Of a stretch of DNA of 34,176 nucleotides, positions 16,599 to 25,909 are shown one piece after another. Position 1 is the stretch's first letter, and each line of letters starts with the position of its first letter. This stretch comes from an uncultured Methanobrevibacter sp. (GTDB lineage: Archaea > Methanobacteriota > Methanobacteria > Methanobacteriales > Methanobacteriaceae), in NCBI RefSeq assembly GCF_902769175.1, contig NZ_CACXNW010000034.1, forward strand, positions 1-34,176, read 5' to 3'. The notes beneath the pieces were generated by a model. It did not search any database. It worked only from the letters and a program-made list of their open reading frames with translations, and was not told the DNA's origin. The position numbers were made by a program, and so were the translations under genes.

Positions 16599-16790
16599 AT
16601 TGTTTTAATAATTTGTTAAATCGTTAAATAAGGAAAATAAGTTGAAATTGTTTTAATAATTTGTTAAATCGTTAAATAAGAGAAAATAAGCTGGGAATTG
16701 TTTTAATAATTTGTTAAATCGTTAAATAAGAGAAAATAAGCTGGAAATTTTTTTAATATAGTTGAATCGTTAGAAAAGAGAAAATAAGAG
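16599..16790. repeat. 48-50-bp tandem repeat, about 4 copies
   Basis: Copies begin at 16599, 16647, 16697 and 16747, the last degenerate. The unit starts ATTGTTTTAATAATTTGTTA and ends AGAGAAAATAAGCTGG-like. The middle copies are nearly identical. It lies in the gene-free spacer 16359-17052 between converging genes; 16359-16598 is otherwise featureless T-rich DNA. Confidence 0.9.
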
Positions 16791-16829
16791 TGATTGATTA
16801 AATTAATTTGTTAATATAGATAAAATTTA

Positions 16830-17046
16830 TATTTTAAATTTTTAAAAAAGATAAAAGTTATTTTTTATTTTTTTAATAAAGAGAATAAGAATATTTTAAA
16901 TTTTTAAAAAGGTTACAAGTTATTTTTTAATTTTTTAATAAAGAGAAAAAGAATTTTTTATATTTTTAAAAAAGATAAAAGTTATTTTTTATTTTTTTAA
17001 TAAAGGGAATAAGAGTATTTTAAATTTTTAAAAAAGAGAAAAATAA
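16830..17046. repeat. About 62-bp tandem repeat, 3.5 copies
   Basis: A second array with a different unit starts TATTTTAAATTTTTAAAAAA and passes through a GTTATTTTTTATTTTTTTAA-like stretch to AAAGAGAATAAGA. Copies begin near 16830, 16892, 16953 and 17016. It directly follows the 50-bp array and ends at the stop of the ACT-domain gene. Copies differ by a few bases each, so they are older than those in the first array. Confidence 0.85.
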
Positions 17047-17052
17047 GAAGAT

Positions 17053-17484
17053 TTATATTTCATCTAAATCTTCTTTGCTTAATAATGTTGCACCACCATT
17101 TTCCAATGCTTTAACACCCTCTTCATAGTTTTCGATTTTGAAAACAACAATAGCTTCATCAACTTTGGTACTGACAAATGCATAAAGGTATTCAACATTG
17201 ATGCTTTCTTTTTCAAGAATTTCAAGGATAGTGTTAAGACCGTTAGGTTCGTCTTTTACTCCTACAACAATTACTTCAGTTTCTTTGACTGTGAATTTTT
17301 CAGATTCCAATGCTTCTTTTGCTGCTTCGTTGTCTGAAACGATTAATCTTAAAATTCCATATTTTGAACTGTCTGCAATTGAAAGCGCTCTAATGTTTAC
17401 TCCTTTTTGGGACATTGCATTTACAGCTTTTTTTAATTTTCCTTCTTTGTTTTCAAGGAATACGGAAAGTTGTTTTACATTCAT
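17053..17484 (-). CDS. Tandem ACT-domain protein, partner of the aryl-CoA ligase
   Basis: The 143-residue protein contains two ACT domains. The first (about 1-68) reads MNVKQLSVFLENKEGKLKKA and then GVNIRALSIADSSKYGILRL. The second (about 70-140) reads VIVVGVKDEPNGLNTILEIL and then VEYLYAFVSTKVDEAIVVFK. ACT domains bind amino acids and give feedback control. This gene starts 20 bp after the PaaK-type ligase, the common arrangement in methanogens and other anaerobes, so it probably senses an aromatic amino acid to control the ligase. No catalytic domain is attached. Confidence 0.9.
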   Translation of the reverse strand: MNVKQLSVFLENKEGKLKKAVNAMSQKGVNIRALSIADSSKYGILRLIVSDNEAAKEALESEKFTVKETEVIVVGVKDEPNGLNTILEILEKESINVEYLYAFVSTKVDEAIVVFKIENYEEGVKALENGGATLLSKEDLDEI

Positions 17485-17504
17485 ATTATCATCTCATTTT
17501 TTAT

Positions 17505-18806
17505 CTAATCAAAGTTTCTCTCATCAATTACTCTAATAGCCTTTCCTTCACTTCTTGGCAAGGATTCAGGTTCAACTAAAGTTACATCTACACTAATTCC
17601 TATGGTGTTTTGGATCTTTCTGGCTACTCTTCTTTCAAATTCTTCTATCTTTTTCATTTCATCAGAGAATACCTCTGGTGAAGCTTCTACCTTCACTTCG
17701 ATTTCATCAAGGGTCTTAGGTCTTGATACATGTATTTGATAGTTGGCTGTTAAACCATCAACCTGTAAAATGGCAGCTTCAATTTGGGATGGGTAAACCA
17801 TAACACCTTTGATTTTTAACATGTCATCGCTTCTACCTGTAATTCTGTCCATTCTTACAGTGGTTCTTCCACAAGGACATTCATCTCTTCTAAGTGCAGT
17901 GATGTCTTTTGTTCTAAATCTGATAACTGGCATTCCTTCTCTTGTAAGGTTAGTTAAAACCAATTCTCCCTTTTGCCCTTCTTCAAGGATTTCTCCAGTG
18001 TCTGAGTCAATGATTTCAGGATAGAAATGGTCTTCTTGAATATGTAAACCTGTTTGGTGTTCACATTCGGTTGCTACACCTGGTCCCATCAATTCAGTAA
18101 GGCCGTAAATGTTATGAGCAGTTATTCCTAATTTTTCTTCTAAGCTCTTTCTCATCTCTTCAGTCCACATTTCAGCTCCAAAAATACCTGCCTGTAAACT
18201 GATGTCATCTGCAGTGAAACCTTCCTTTTCAAGAGATTCTGCTAAATACATTGCATAGGAAGGGGTACAGGTGAGAATATCACTTTGGAAATCTTCCATA
18301 ATCTTCAATTGTCTTGCAGTATTTCCAGAAGACATAGGTATGACGGTAGCTCCCATATATTTGGCACCATGGTCTATTCCAAATCCTCCAGTGAATAGTC
18401 CGTATCCATATGAATTTTGGATTTTGGAGTGTTTGTCTCCTCCAGCCATTCCAATGGCCCTTGCAATACATTCTCCCCAAATGTCAATGTCTTTTTGTGT
18501 GTATCCAGATACAACAGGAGTTCCAGTAGTTCCTGAAGTACTGTGGATTTCTATGATTTCATCTTCTGGAACAGCAAATAGTCCAAAAGGATAAGCTTGT
18601 CTCAAATCATCTTTGGTTGTAAATGGTATTTTGCTAAGGTCTTCCATTGTTTTCAAGTCATCTGGATGAAATCCTGCTTCATCAAACTTCTTCTTGTAGA
18701 ATGGTACATTTTCATAAACTCTCTTTACTTGTTTTTGGAGTAAGGAAAGTTGCATTTCTTCTTTTTCTTCCTTACCCATACATTCTGCTATCGGATTCCA
18801 AATCAT
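17505..18806 (-). CDS. paaK: Phenylacetate/arylacetate-CoA ligase
   Basis: The 433-residue enzyme belongs to the adenylate-forming family. It shows the P-loop-like STSGTTGTP (89-97), [26 protein letters not shown] (the YGxTE adenylation motif), [18 protein letters not shown] and the C-terminal DNA-gyrase-like lid with LPRSEGKA. It activates aryl acetates to CoA thioesters using ATP. In methanogens this supports incorporation of exogenous arylacetates into aromatic amino acids together with indolepyruvate oxidoreductase, whose genes are not in the window. An ACT-domain gene follows at once. The start [10 protein letters not shown] is typical of the family. Confidence 0.92.
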   Translation of the reverse strand: MIWNPIAECMGKEEKEEMQLSLLQKQVKRVYENVPFYKKKFDEAGFHPDDLKTMEDLSKIPFTTKDDLRQAYPFGLFAVPEDEIIEIHSTSGTTGTPVVSGYTQKDIDIWGECIARAIGMAGGDKHSKIQNSYGYGLFTGGFGIDHGAKYMGATVIPMSSGNTARQLKIMEDFQSDILTCTPSYAMYLAESLEKEGFTADDISLQAGIFGAEMWTEEMRKSLEEKLGITAHNIYGLTELMGPGVATECEHQTGLHIQEDHFYPEIIDSDTGEILEEGQKGELVLTNLTREGMPVIRFRTKDITALRRDECPCGRTTVRMDRITGRSDDMLKIKGVMVYPSQIEAAILQVDGLTANYQIHVSRPKTLDEIEVKVEASPEVFSDEMKKIEEFERRVARKIQNTIGISVDVTLVEPESLPRSEGKAIRVIDERNFD

Positions 18807-19274
18807 ATAATTTCTCCATGATTTTTTTAAAATTTTCTTTTGAGTTATTATAGTTTAAGTTTAATAATTGATAACATTATTTACTTTATTTTTAATCATT
18901 AATATATTTGATAGTCTAAAAATACTTTTCATCGCTTATATTCTATAATTTTTCTTAATTATCCTTATTTTGTTTTTATTTTTTCAAATTATTGTTTGTA
19001 ATTATTCATTTAACCATATTAATACTTAATCAAGTTTTTTATTGCCTTTTTCCAATTCTAAAAAAATTTATATATAATATTATTTAAAAATTAATGTGTA
19101 AAATGATTAAGCTTAAATTTAGTTAATTTTAAGATATTTTGTTCTAAAAAGGAAATTTTGGTTCATTTTCATTAAAGAATTTATAAATAAACAAATTTTT
19201 TAAATTGTGTGATTTTGGAATGGGATATTTATTAAAAATCATTTTTTATATAATTTTAATTTAGAGGTCTTTAA
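18807..19274. other. 468-bp divergent spacer, promoter region
   Basis: AT-rich DNA between the leftward ligase gene and the rightward symporter remnant. TTTATATATAATATTATTTA (19068-19087) is the best TATA candidate for a rightward transcript. No RNA gene, repeat array or small frame with a ribosome site is seen. Confidence 0.4.
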
Positions 19275-20470
19275 ATGGATTATTTTATATTAGGAATTGT
19301 TTTTATTGTTTACTTCCTTATGGTAGGTTACGTCGGTTACCTAGCATATAAAAGGACCAATTCCTTTGAAGACTTTATGGTTGCAGGTAGACAGACTCAC
19401 CCATACATCATGGCATTAAGTTATGGGGCAACATTTATTTCTACAGCAGCTATTGTAGGTTTTGGAGGAGTTGCAGGTAAATATGGTATGGGGATACTAT
19501 GGCTTGCATTCTTGAATATTCTTCTTGGAATATTCGTTGCATTTGTATTTTTCGGTAAAAGAACTCGTAGAATGGGTAAAAATCTTAATTCTCTTACATT
19601 CCCAGAGTTTTTAGGCCGTAGATTTGACAGTAAATTCTTACAGTTTTTCAGTGGAGTCTTGATCTTCTGTTCATGCCTATCTATGCGGCGGTAGTGCTTA
19701 TTGGTGCAGCAAGATTTATGGAATCTTCCTTAATGCTTAATTTTAATGTAGCTCTTTTAGTTCTTGCGATTGTTATTTGCGGATATGTATTATTCGGTGG
19801 ATTAAAGGGAGTTATGTACACTGATGCATTGCAAGGAAGTATCATGTTTGTTGGTATGTTGATCTTGCTTGTATTCATTTACTGGGTATTAGGAGGTATT
19901 ACTGAAGCAAACACAGCTTTAACAAATATGGCCCATTTATATCCTCCGGATGCTTTGGCTGAAGGTGGTACTGGTTGGACAAGCTTCCCTAAATTGGGAA
20001 CACCATTCTGGTGGTCACTTGTAACCACAACCATTATGGGAGTAGGTATCGGTGCATTGGCTCAACCACAGCTTGCAGTAAGATTCATGACTGTAAAATC
20101 TGACAAAGAATTGCACAGGTCCCTTTTAATTGGTGCAATATTCATCTTTGTTATGACTGGAAGCGCTTATGTTGTAGGATCATTATGTAACGTTTACTTC
20201 TATCAAAACTTTGGACAGATAGCTATTGATTATGTTGGAGGAAATATGAATTCAATCATTCCAACTTTCATTTCAACAGCTCTTCCTGAATGGTTTGTAT
20301 ATATCTTCCTGCTTTCATTGCTTGCAGCAGCTATGTCTACATTATCTTCACAATACCACACTCAAGGTACTTCTTTAGGACATGATATTGTAGATGCATT
20401 TAAATTTAGAGGACATTCTGAAGGTTATACTGATGAAATACTATTTTATAATAAATGGGTTTTAAAATAA
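19275..20470 (+). pseudogene. Sodium:solute symporter (SSS family), frameshifted and truncated
   Basis: The first frame (19275-19694) starts FILGIVFIVYFLMVGYVGYL and contains the family's FEDFMVAGR near the N-terminus. It breaks after FSGVLIF at about 19664-19668. The second frame resumes with LFMPIYAAVVLIGAARF; adding one base (CTTCTG to CTTCCTG) rejoins both into 398 codons. The protein then reaches LAAAMSTLSSQYHTQGTSLG, the Na+-binding helix 8 region, and stops about 30 residues later after an odd tail (ILFYNKWVLK). Normal members have about 450-520 residues with 11-13 helices, so several helices are missing. The frameshift could be a sequencing error; the truncation cannot be explained by one base. 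GAGGT precedes the start. Confidence 0.85.
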
Positions 20471-20489
20471 AACTTCTTGAGAGGATTTT

Positions 20490-20774
20490 ATGAGAATAAT
20501 TAAAGAATTAGTCGGTAAAGAGGTATTATCCAGTGATGTTACCATTATGGGAAAAGTGGTTGATGTTGATTTTGATATTTACGAGGAAACAATTGAATCA
20601 ATCATAGTGTCTCAAGGGGGACTTCAGGAAACATTAAACATCAGAAAAAGTGAATTGGTAGTTCCTTTTGATATGGTTAGCAAAATTGGGGATAAGATTA
20701 TTATAAAAGACCTCTTTGATGAGGATTTCAGTGAGCTTGAAGAAGAGATTGAAGAATTAAAAAGCAAATTATAA
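20490..20774 (+). CDS. PRC-barrel domain protein
   Basis: The 94-residue protein is essentially one PRC-barrel. It reads MRIIKELVGKEVLSSDVTIM, GKVVDVDFD, the beta strands IESIIVSQGG and ELVVPFDMVSKIGDKIIIKD, then a short acidic coiled tail (FSELEEEIEELKSKL). Stand-alone PRC-barrels are common in methanogens; their role is unknown, and related domains occur in RimM and the photosynthetic reaction centre H subunit. GAGAGGA lies just before the ATG. It starts 19 bp after the symporter remnant and 54 bp before pyrE, so it probably shares the pyrE transcript. Confidence 0.88.
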   Translation: MRIIKELVGKEVLSSDVTIMGKVVDVDFDIYEETIESIIVSQGGLQETLNIRKSELVVPFDMVSKIGDKIIIKDLFDEDFSELEEEIEELKSKL

Positions 20775-20828
20775 TTTTTAAGCTATTTAATGATTATTTG
20801 TTAATTTATATTATTTTGGATGGATTAG

Positions 20829-21353
20829 ATGGTTTCAAAGGAGTATTTAATTAAAATATTAAAGGAAGAAAAGGTTTTTGAAGAAGGTGAATTCATACTT
20901 GCTTCAGGTAAAAAAAGCAATTATTATGTTAATATGAAAAGAGCAATCACACAGCCTGAAATTTTATCTACTATAGCTCAATTGATCAATGAAAAGATTG
21001 ATGATGATATTGATAAGATTGCAGGTCCTGCATTAGGGGCTGTTCCTATTGCAACTGCTGTTTCACTTGAATCTAAAAAACCTCTTTTAATGATTAGAAA
21101 AGAGAAAAAAGGATACGGGACCTCTAAATTAATTGAAGGTGACTTGGTTGAAGGTGACAATGTAATTCTTGTTGAAGATGTTACAACCACTGGTGGATCT
21201 TTACTAAAAGCCATTAATGCAATAGTTGATAATGGTGGAGTAGTTAAAAGAGCATTTGTTGTTGTGGACAGGGAAGAAGGTGCAATGGAGACCTTCGAAA
21301 AAGAAGGAATTACTCTTGAACCTTTAATTTCCGTAAGCGAATTTTTTGAATAA
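20829..21353 (+). CDS. pyrE: Orotate phosphoribosyltransferase
   Basis: The 174-residue enzyme joins orotate to PRPP to make OMP, step five of UMP synthesis. It shows the orotate-site strand [17 protein letters not shown] (24-40), the loop [14 protein letters not shown], the flexible catalytic Lys-rich loop RKEKKGYG (90-97), and the PRPP-binding motif [13 protein letters not shown] (112-124). It has the normal archaeal length and is intact. It lies apart from carAB, so the pathway genes are dispersed. The gap to the PRC-barrel gene is 54 bp on the same strand. Confidence 0.95.
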   Translation: MVSKEYLIKILKEEKVFEEGEFILASGKKSNYYVNMKRAITQPEILSTIAQLINEKIDDDIDKIAGPALGAVPIATAVSLESKKPLLMIRKEKKGYGTSKLIEGDLVEGDNVILVEDVTTTGGSLLKAINAIVDNGGVVKRAFVVVDREEGAMETFEKEGITLEPLISVSEFFE

Positions 21354-21465
21354 TTGATTTTAATAATTCAGTTGTTTTTTAATATTTATTTTTTATTTTT
21401 TTATTTTTTTATTTTTTTATAATTTTTTTAATTTTTAATTTTTTTAATAGATTTTTGGTGATGAA

Positions 21466-21978
21466 ATGGATAAATCTCGTTTATTTATAATCTTAACTTC
21501 ATTAATTATTATCTTGGTTGCCATTGGCTCTGCTTATGCAGATTCTAATGATGGTGTGGTTTCTGATGGTGACCTTTCAGATGATGAAGGGGATTCAATA
21601 CCAGATGACGATTTTGATGATGATTTTGATGATGATTCTGATTATTCTGATGATGAGGATTTTGATGATGAGGATTTGGATGATGATTCTGATGATGATG
21701 AATCTGAAGAAGAAGATGGATCCGATGAAGAATATGAGTCTGATGAAGATATAGGAGATGATTTATGGGAATTGGGTTCTGGTTTTAGGGCGACTTCTAA
21801 ATTTTTAGATGCAGCTGCTTCAAAAGATATGCTTGGAAGTGGAAGCCAAAACATGTCAAATTCTCAAAATAGTAATAATGATGGTGGTGTGGATTTAGGG
21901 ATCACTGCCGGAAATCCTGCTCTTTTATTGTTATTGTGTTTATTGTCTTTAATTTTGATTCCATTTAAAAATAAATAA
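21466..21978 (+). CDS. Secreted Asp/Ser-rich acidic protein with a C-terminal membrane anchor
   Basis: The 170-residue protein has a signal peptide (about 1-25, ending GSAYA), a long run of Asp, Ser and Glu in imperfect DD-repeats (about 33-98, e.g. DDDFDDDFDDDSDYSDDEDF), a short linker, and a hydrophobic C-terminal helix (NPALLLLLCLLSLILIPF) before KNK. It therefore sits outside the membrane anchored at both ends or by the C-terminus. The acidic repeat could bind divalent cations or space a wall component. GGTGA precedes the ATG. The underlying DNA is a GAT/GATGAT microsatellite-like run that can vary in length. I recognise no family. Confidence 0.72.
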   Translation: MDKSRLFIILTSLIIILVAIGSAYADSNDGVVSDGDLSDDEGDSIPDDDFDDDFDDDSDYSDDEDFDDEDLDDDSDDDESEEEDGSDEEYESDEDIGDDLWELGSGFRATSKFLDAAASKDMLGSGSQNMSNSQNSNNDGGVDLGITAGNPALLLLLCLLSLILIPFKNK

Positions 21979-22031
21979 AAAATTAGGGATTTCCCTAAAT
22001 TTTTATAATTCTTTTTCTTTTTTTATTTTAA

Positions 22032-22550
22032 TTATTTTGTTGCATGCTTTTTTAAATGTCCTAATTCGTCAATTATTATTCTTAATCCTGTTTTTACTGC
22101 ATTTGGAGATCCAGGCATTGCAAATATCATAGTTTTTCTATAGATTCCTGCAGTTGCTCTTGACAATAAGGATCCTGCTCCAAGCTCTTCATAGGAAATT
22201 GCTCTAAAGATTTCTCCAAATCCTTTAATCTCTTTTTCAAAAAGAGGTTCTATTGTTTCAATGGTTATGTCTCTTGATTCAAGACCAGTTCCACCTGTTG
22301 TAATTATCACTTCAACTCCTGAATCAATCATTTCTTCAATTGTGTTTCTTAAGGTGTCAATTTCATCTGGAATTATTGCATATGCGTCTACATCATATTT
22401 CTTAGCTAATTCCTCTTTCAAGTATTTTCCAGACAAGTCCTTTTCTGCTCCTTCTTCGTCATTGGAAAATCTGTCGCTAAGAGTGATTACTCCACAGGAT
22501 ACTTTTATTGGTGCTTTCTTTTTATGTAATTCCATTGTTTCACTTTTCAT
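22032..22550 (-). CDS. moaB: Molybdenum cofactor biosynthesis protein MoaB/MogA type
   Basis: The 172-residue protein has the MoCF-binding fold: VSCGVITLSDRFSNDEEGAE near the start, the substrate loop TTGGTGLESRDITIET (84-99) and AMPGSPNAVKTGL (about 143-155). MoaB/MogA adenylylates molybdopterin before metal insertion; methanogens need the cofactor for formylmethanofuran and formate dehydrogenases. The catalytic Asp in SRD is present. GAGGCA precedes the ATG. It faces the secreted acidic gene convergently. Confidence 0.93.
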   Translation of the reverse strand: MKSETMELHKKKAPIKVSCGVITLSDRFSNDEEGAEKDLSGKYLKEELAKKYDVDAYAIIPDEIDTLRNTIEEMIDSGVEVIITTGGTGLESRDITIETIEPLFEKEIKGFGEIFRAISYEELGAGSLLSRATAGIYRKTMIFAMPGSPNAVKTGLRIIIDELGHLKKHATK

Positions 22551-22817
22551 AATATTGCCTCTTTCTTTTATTTGAATTAAATTAAACTTTTTTCATTCAT
22601 TGAATTTATTTTATCATTGATATTTATTTCTATAATCTATTTCATTAGTTTATTTAATTTCTCTTTTCTGTTTATTAAACTATTTTTTTATATTTTTATA
22701 TTTTTTACATTAAATAATTTTTTTTAAAAACTTAATATTATTACTTGTTATTTTATATTTTCTTAATACTTTTTTCTTTTAATATTTAGGTGTACTTAAA
22801 TTTATATCATTAAGTTT

Positions 22818-22829
22818 ATTTATATAAAA
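22818..22829 (+). promoter_or_regulatory. TATA box for nob1, suggesting a leaderless mRNA
   Basis: TTTATATAAAAT is centred about 22-23 nt before the nob1 ATG (22846), and archaeal transcription starts about that far after the box. The stretch before the ATG (AAATATATTTACC) has no Shine-Dalgarno. Together these suggest a leaderless or nearly leaderless message. The 22551-22817 part of the spacer shows nothing else. Confidence 0.5.
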
Positions 22830-22845
22830 TATAAATATATTTACC

Positions 22846-23355
22846 ATGAATGATTTATATTATGTCTTGGATGCTTCTGCATTTATAAATGGTTTTGAAC
22901 CTAGAAGCCAATTTAATTACACAGTTTCTGAAATAACTGATGAAGTTAAGGACTTAAAATCCAAGATATTATTGGATCAAGCTATTGAAGACGGAAAGAT
23001 AATAATCAAGGAGCCAGAGGAGAAATTTGTTTTAGAATTGAATGAATTCATCTCTAAATCAGGAGATGATTTGCGATTGTCTGAAGCAGATAAAAAATTA
23101 TTGGCTTTGGCTTTAGACTTACTTAATGAGGAAAATGCAAACATTAAGGTTTTAACTGATGATTATTCAATGCAAAATGTTTTGAAAATACTAGACATTC
23201 CTTATGACAGCATTATAACAGAAGGAATCAAAGGGGTTTATAATTGGGTTAAAACCTGTGAAGGATGCAAAAAGGAATTTGATGCAGATTATCCTTTTGA
23301 TGACTGTGAGGTATGTGGGTCTAAAGTTTTTAAGAGAAGAATAAAAACATATTGA
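22846..23355 (+). CDS. nob1: rRNA maturation endonuclease Nob1 (PIN domain plus zinc ribbon)
   Basis: The 169-residue protein opens with a PIN-domain signature, YYVLDASAFINGF, whose Asp9 is a metal-binding catalytic residue. Further acidic positions appear in LSEADKKLLALALDL and VLTDDYSMQNVL. The C-terminus is a zinc ribbon with four Cys (CEGC at about 138 and CEVCG at about 156). Nob1 cuts the 3' end of 16S rRNA during 30S maturation. It has the normal archaeal length. The start lacks a Shine-Dalgarno but has a TATA box at leaderless distance. Confidence 0.93.
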   Translation: MNDLYYVLDASAFINGFEPRSQFNYTVSEITDEVKDLKSKILLDQAIEDGKIIIKEPEEKFVLELNEFISKSGDDLRLSEADKKLLALALDLLNEENANIKVLTDDYSMQNVLKILDIPYDSIITEGIKGVYNWVKTCEGCKKEFDADYPFDDCEVCGSKVFKRRIKTY

Positions 23356-23399
23356 ATGAATTTTTCAATATATGAAGGAATAAACGCTTATTGAATGAA

Positions 23400-23558
23400 T
23401 TTTTCATTATTCGATTATGAAAAAACGTATTGAATGAATTTTTAATATTCAAATAAGTTTGGAAATTGAATTTTTCATTTTTTGATTATGAAAAAACGTA
23501 TTGAATGAATTATTGAATTTTTCATTTTTTGATTATGAAAAAACGTATTGAATGAATT
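23400..23558. repeat. 41-bp repeat, three copies, downstream of nob1
   Basis: Near-identical 41-bp units lie at 23400-23440, 23471-23511 and 23518-23558. Each begins TTTTTCATT, passes through GATTATGAAAAAACGTATTG and ends AATGAATT. Spacing is irregular (71 and 47 bp), and related fragments continue upstream from 23352. Each copy contains internal inverted pieces (TTTTTCAT with ATGAAAAA) that could fold into a small hairpin. Irregular spacing and no unique spacers argue against CRISPR. The remainder to 23702 holds only TATA-like AT-rich DNA. Confidence 0.85.
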
Positions 23559-23702
23559 TTCAATATTCAAATAAGCATTAAAAATTGAATGAGATTTATT
23601 GGGGAAAAGGAAAACATTTTGTTTTAAAATAAAATTTTGGCAAAAATAATTTTATTTTTATCTATATCTTACCCATAGACTAAAACTATATTTGGTGTGA
23701 AT

Positions 23703-25841
23703 ATGGAAATTGGAGTAGTTGTACATGGTCCTGGAATCGTTGATTCCGGTTGGGCCAAAAAGATTATTGATATTTTATCCAATTTTGGTAATGTCCATTG
23801 TCGTTTAGGTGGAACAATGGGCAGAACTGCAGTTATTGATGCAGGATTGGAAGATGTTATCGATATTTCTTTGAAATTATTGCCAAGTCAATCATTGGAG
23901 TTATACAATAGGGAGCATGCAGATGTGATTTTCCTGTTGAATTATGGAAAATCTGCTGAAACCGGACAGGTTTTTGGCTATAATGTATTTTCCCATTACT
24001 TTAAACAGCTTTCTAATGAAGATTATTTGGCTACAAATCATAAGTCCTTGTATGAATCAAGGATACCTGTCATTCAAATTGAAAGGCCTGGGGAGCCGGA
24101 TGGCTCAATCATCAGTTGGAATTATACATTGAATGAACAGTTGGAAAAAAGAAGAAACAGTAAAAGAGCTAAGTTAGGTTTAGGCAAAGACAATATGGTT
24201 GATTCTCTAACCTTTAATTTTGAAGAGTTTTTTGAAGGCTTGAAAGCTGCCTTAGACTTAACTGAAGTTGCTCCTGAAGATGTTGTTGCAAAATATCTGT
24301 CCAATAATGAAGAAATGCAGGAAGAGCAAAACATTGAAAGAATGCTGGAATCATATGAGGATTATAGCTCCAGCCATTACACTTACCGTAAGATTCATGG
24401 GGTAAGTGAAGGTGAGAACATTTTCATCAATGGAATAGTTGTAGGTTACTCCAATGCAGATTCCATTGTTTTAGTTGCCCGTAATGGAATTCTAGTTGAC
24501 ATCATCAATGGAACCATGAAGTATCATGGTGTGGAAAAGTTAGGTCCTGTTGATTTGGATAGGGTTATCGTCAAGACAGGATTGCTTAGAAAGTCTTCTG
24601 ATGTAAATCCTCGCATATTGTCTAAAAATGATGTTTTCATCAGTGATACTGAAAGGCTGATGTATTCAGAGGAAATATCAGATGATGACTATTCATTTAA
24701 GGTGGCTTATGTGGATCATGCCGCTTATGACATTTATAAGTTCAAGGATTTTGATTTGGTTGTAACAGTTGGTGATGATACCTCTTTAGTTGCCTCTGAT
24801 ATTTTATATCGTTTAAATATTCCAATCATTGGAATCACTGATGGAGATTTGGATAAGGTTGTCGAGGAGGGCTTTGTTAATGAGAAATCAACATTCTTGG
24901 AAGTGGCTTCCGGATTTGATGATATTGTAGGTCATTATATTCACGAAGAGATTTTCTTTTCTAAAGACACTTTAGAAATTCCTTTTAAAGAGGGAGAAGA
25001 ATCTGTTGAGGAGTTTAAGTCTATCATGCTAAAGGTTTTCAAGTCTCGTGTAGTTGAAAAAGTGACTAATGTCGTTCCAAGTTTTGTTGAGAAGGACTAT
25101 AACAATAATGTTATCAATTCATACCATGAAGTCATTGATGGAAATCAGGAATTGGTTGATGGCTCAGATGATTTCATTGATGGCTTTGAAGATGAGATTT
25201 ATGAAGAGGAAGATGACATTTACTTTGATGAGCATTTAGATTCAGATGAAGTTTACTTGGATGGAGATTTGGATTCCCAAGTTGATGAGATTTATGTTGA
25301 GCCTGATTTAGAGGAAATGTCTGATGCGGAGCTTGAGGAAATCATTGTAGAGCATGGTAGTGATGATTACGGAGAAGTCTATATTGTTGAAGATGATTCT
25401 GTAGTTTATGTTGATGACTATCCTGTTGAAGTGGAATATTCTGAAGACATTCATGAGGATGAGCTTTATTATGATGAAGTTCCTATTGGAGATCCAGTGA
25501 ATGATTCTCCTGTTGAGGAGATTTATGTTGAGCATGATGTTCATGAGGAAACCGTTTATGTGGATGTTCCCGAGCAAGCTGCTCTAGAGGATTCTCCTGT
25601 TGAGGAGATTTATGTTGAGCATGATGTTCATGAGGAAATCATTTATGAGGATGTTCCTGTTGAGGAAGTTTTCATTGAAGAACCAGTTGATGATATTAAT
25701 GCTGATGATTCTGTAGAAGAAATAGCTAATGAAGATTCTGCAGATGAAGAGATAGATGATGAAGATGGCTGGGGAGAATATATAGAAGAGGAATTCGGTG
25801 ATTCTCTCAATGAATCTGATGAATCAAAGGATTCCAATTAA
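23703..25841 (+). CDS. DUF2117 family protein with a long acidic repeat tail
   Basis: The chosen start is ATG 23703 with GGTG just upstream, rather than the in-frame GTG 23697. The 712-residue product begins MEIGVVVHGPGIVDSGWAKK, which fits the archaeal DUF2117 family; residues 1 to about 465 are globular and include LGGTMGRTAVIDAGLED and DLVVTVGDDTSLVASDILYR. Residues about 470-712 are almost entirely Asp, Glu, Val, Tyr and Ser repeats. DSPVEEIYVEHDVHEE occurs twice, 29 codons apart, encoded by an identical 49-bp stretch at 25503 and 25590, so the tail is growing by duplication. No signal peptide or helix is seen. The function is unknown; the next gene is methanogenesis marker 2. Confidence 0.75.
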   Translation: MEIGVVVHGPGIVDSGWAKKIIDILSNFGNVHCRLGGTMGRTAVIDAGLEDVIDISLKLLPSQSLELYNREHADVIFLLNYGKSAETGQVFGYNVFSHYFKQLSNEDYLATNHKSLYESRIPVIQIERPGEPDGSIISWNYTLNEQLEKRRNSKRAKLGLGKDNMVDSLTFNFEEFFEGLKAALDLTEVAPEDVVAKYLSNNEEMQEEQNIERMLESYEDYSSSHYTYRKIHGVSEGENIFINGIVVGYSNADSIVLVARNGILVDIINGTMKYHGVEKLGPVDLDRVIVKTGLLRKSSDVNPRILSKNDVFISDTERLMYSEEISDDDYSFKVAYVDHAAYDIYKFKDFDLVVTVGDDTSLVASDILYRLNIPIIGITDGDLDKVVEEGFVNEKSTFLEVASGFDDIVGHYIHEEIFFSKDTLEIPFKEGEESVEEFKSIMLKVFKSRVVEKVTNVVPSFVEKDYNNNVINSYHEVIDGNQELVDGSDDFIDGFEDEIYEEEDDIYFDEHLDSDEVYLDGDLDSQVDEIYVEPDLEEMSDAELEEIIVEHGSDDYGEVYIVEDDSVVYVDDYPVEVEYSEDIHEDELYYDEVPIGDPVNDSPVEEIYVEHDVHEETVYVDVPEQAALEDSPVEEIYVEHDVHEEIIYEDVPVEEVFIEEPVDDINADDSVEEIANEDSADEEIDDEDGWGEYIEEEFGDSLNESDESKDSN

Positions 25842-25909
25842 TTATTTTAATTTTATTATATTTATTTTAACTAAATGAATTTTTAATTTTTTTGTTTTTA
25901 GGTGTAAAA

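Noticed and set aside
21518..21754. 78-codon frame in the acidic-protein gene
   Set aside because: Out-of-frame reading of GAT repeats giving Met/Ile/Leu runs; the Asp/Ser frame has the signal peptide and anchor.
23400..23558. CRISPR array
   Set aside because: Copies are irregularly spaced and the DNA between them is related repeat sequence, not unique spacers; no cas genes are present.
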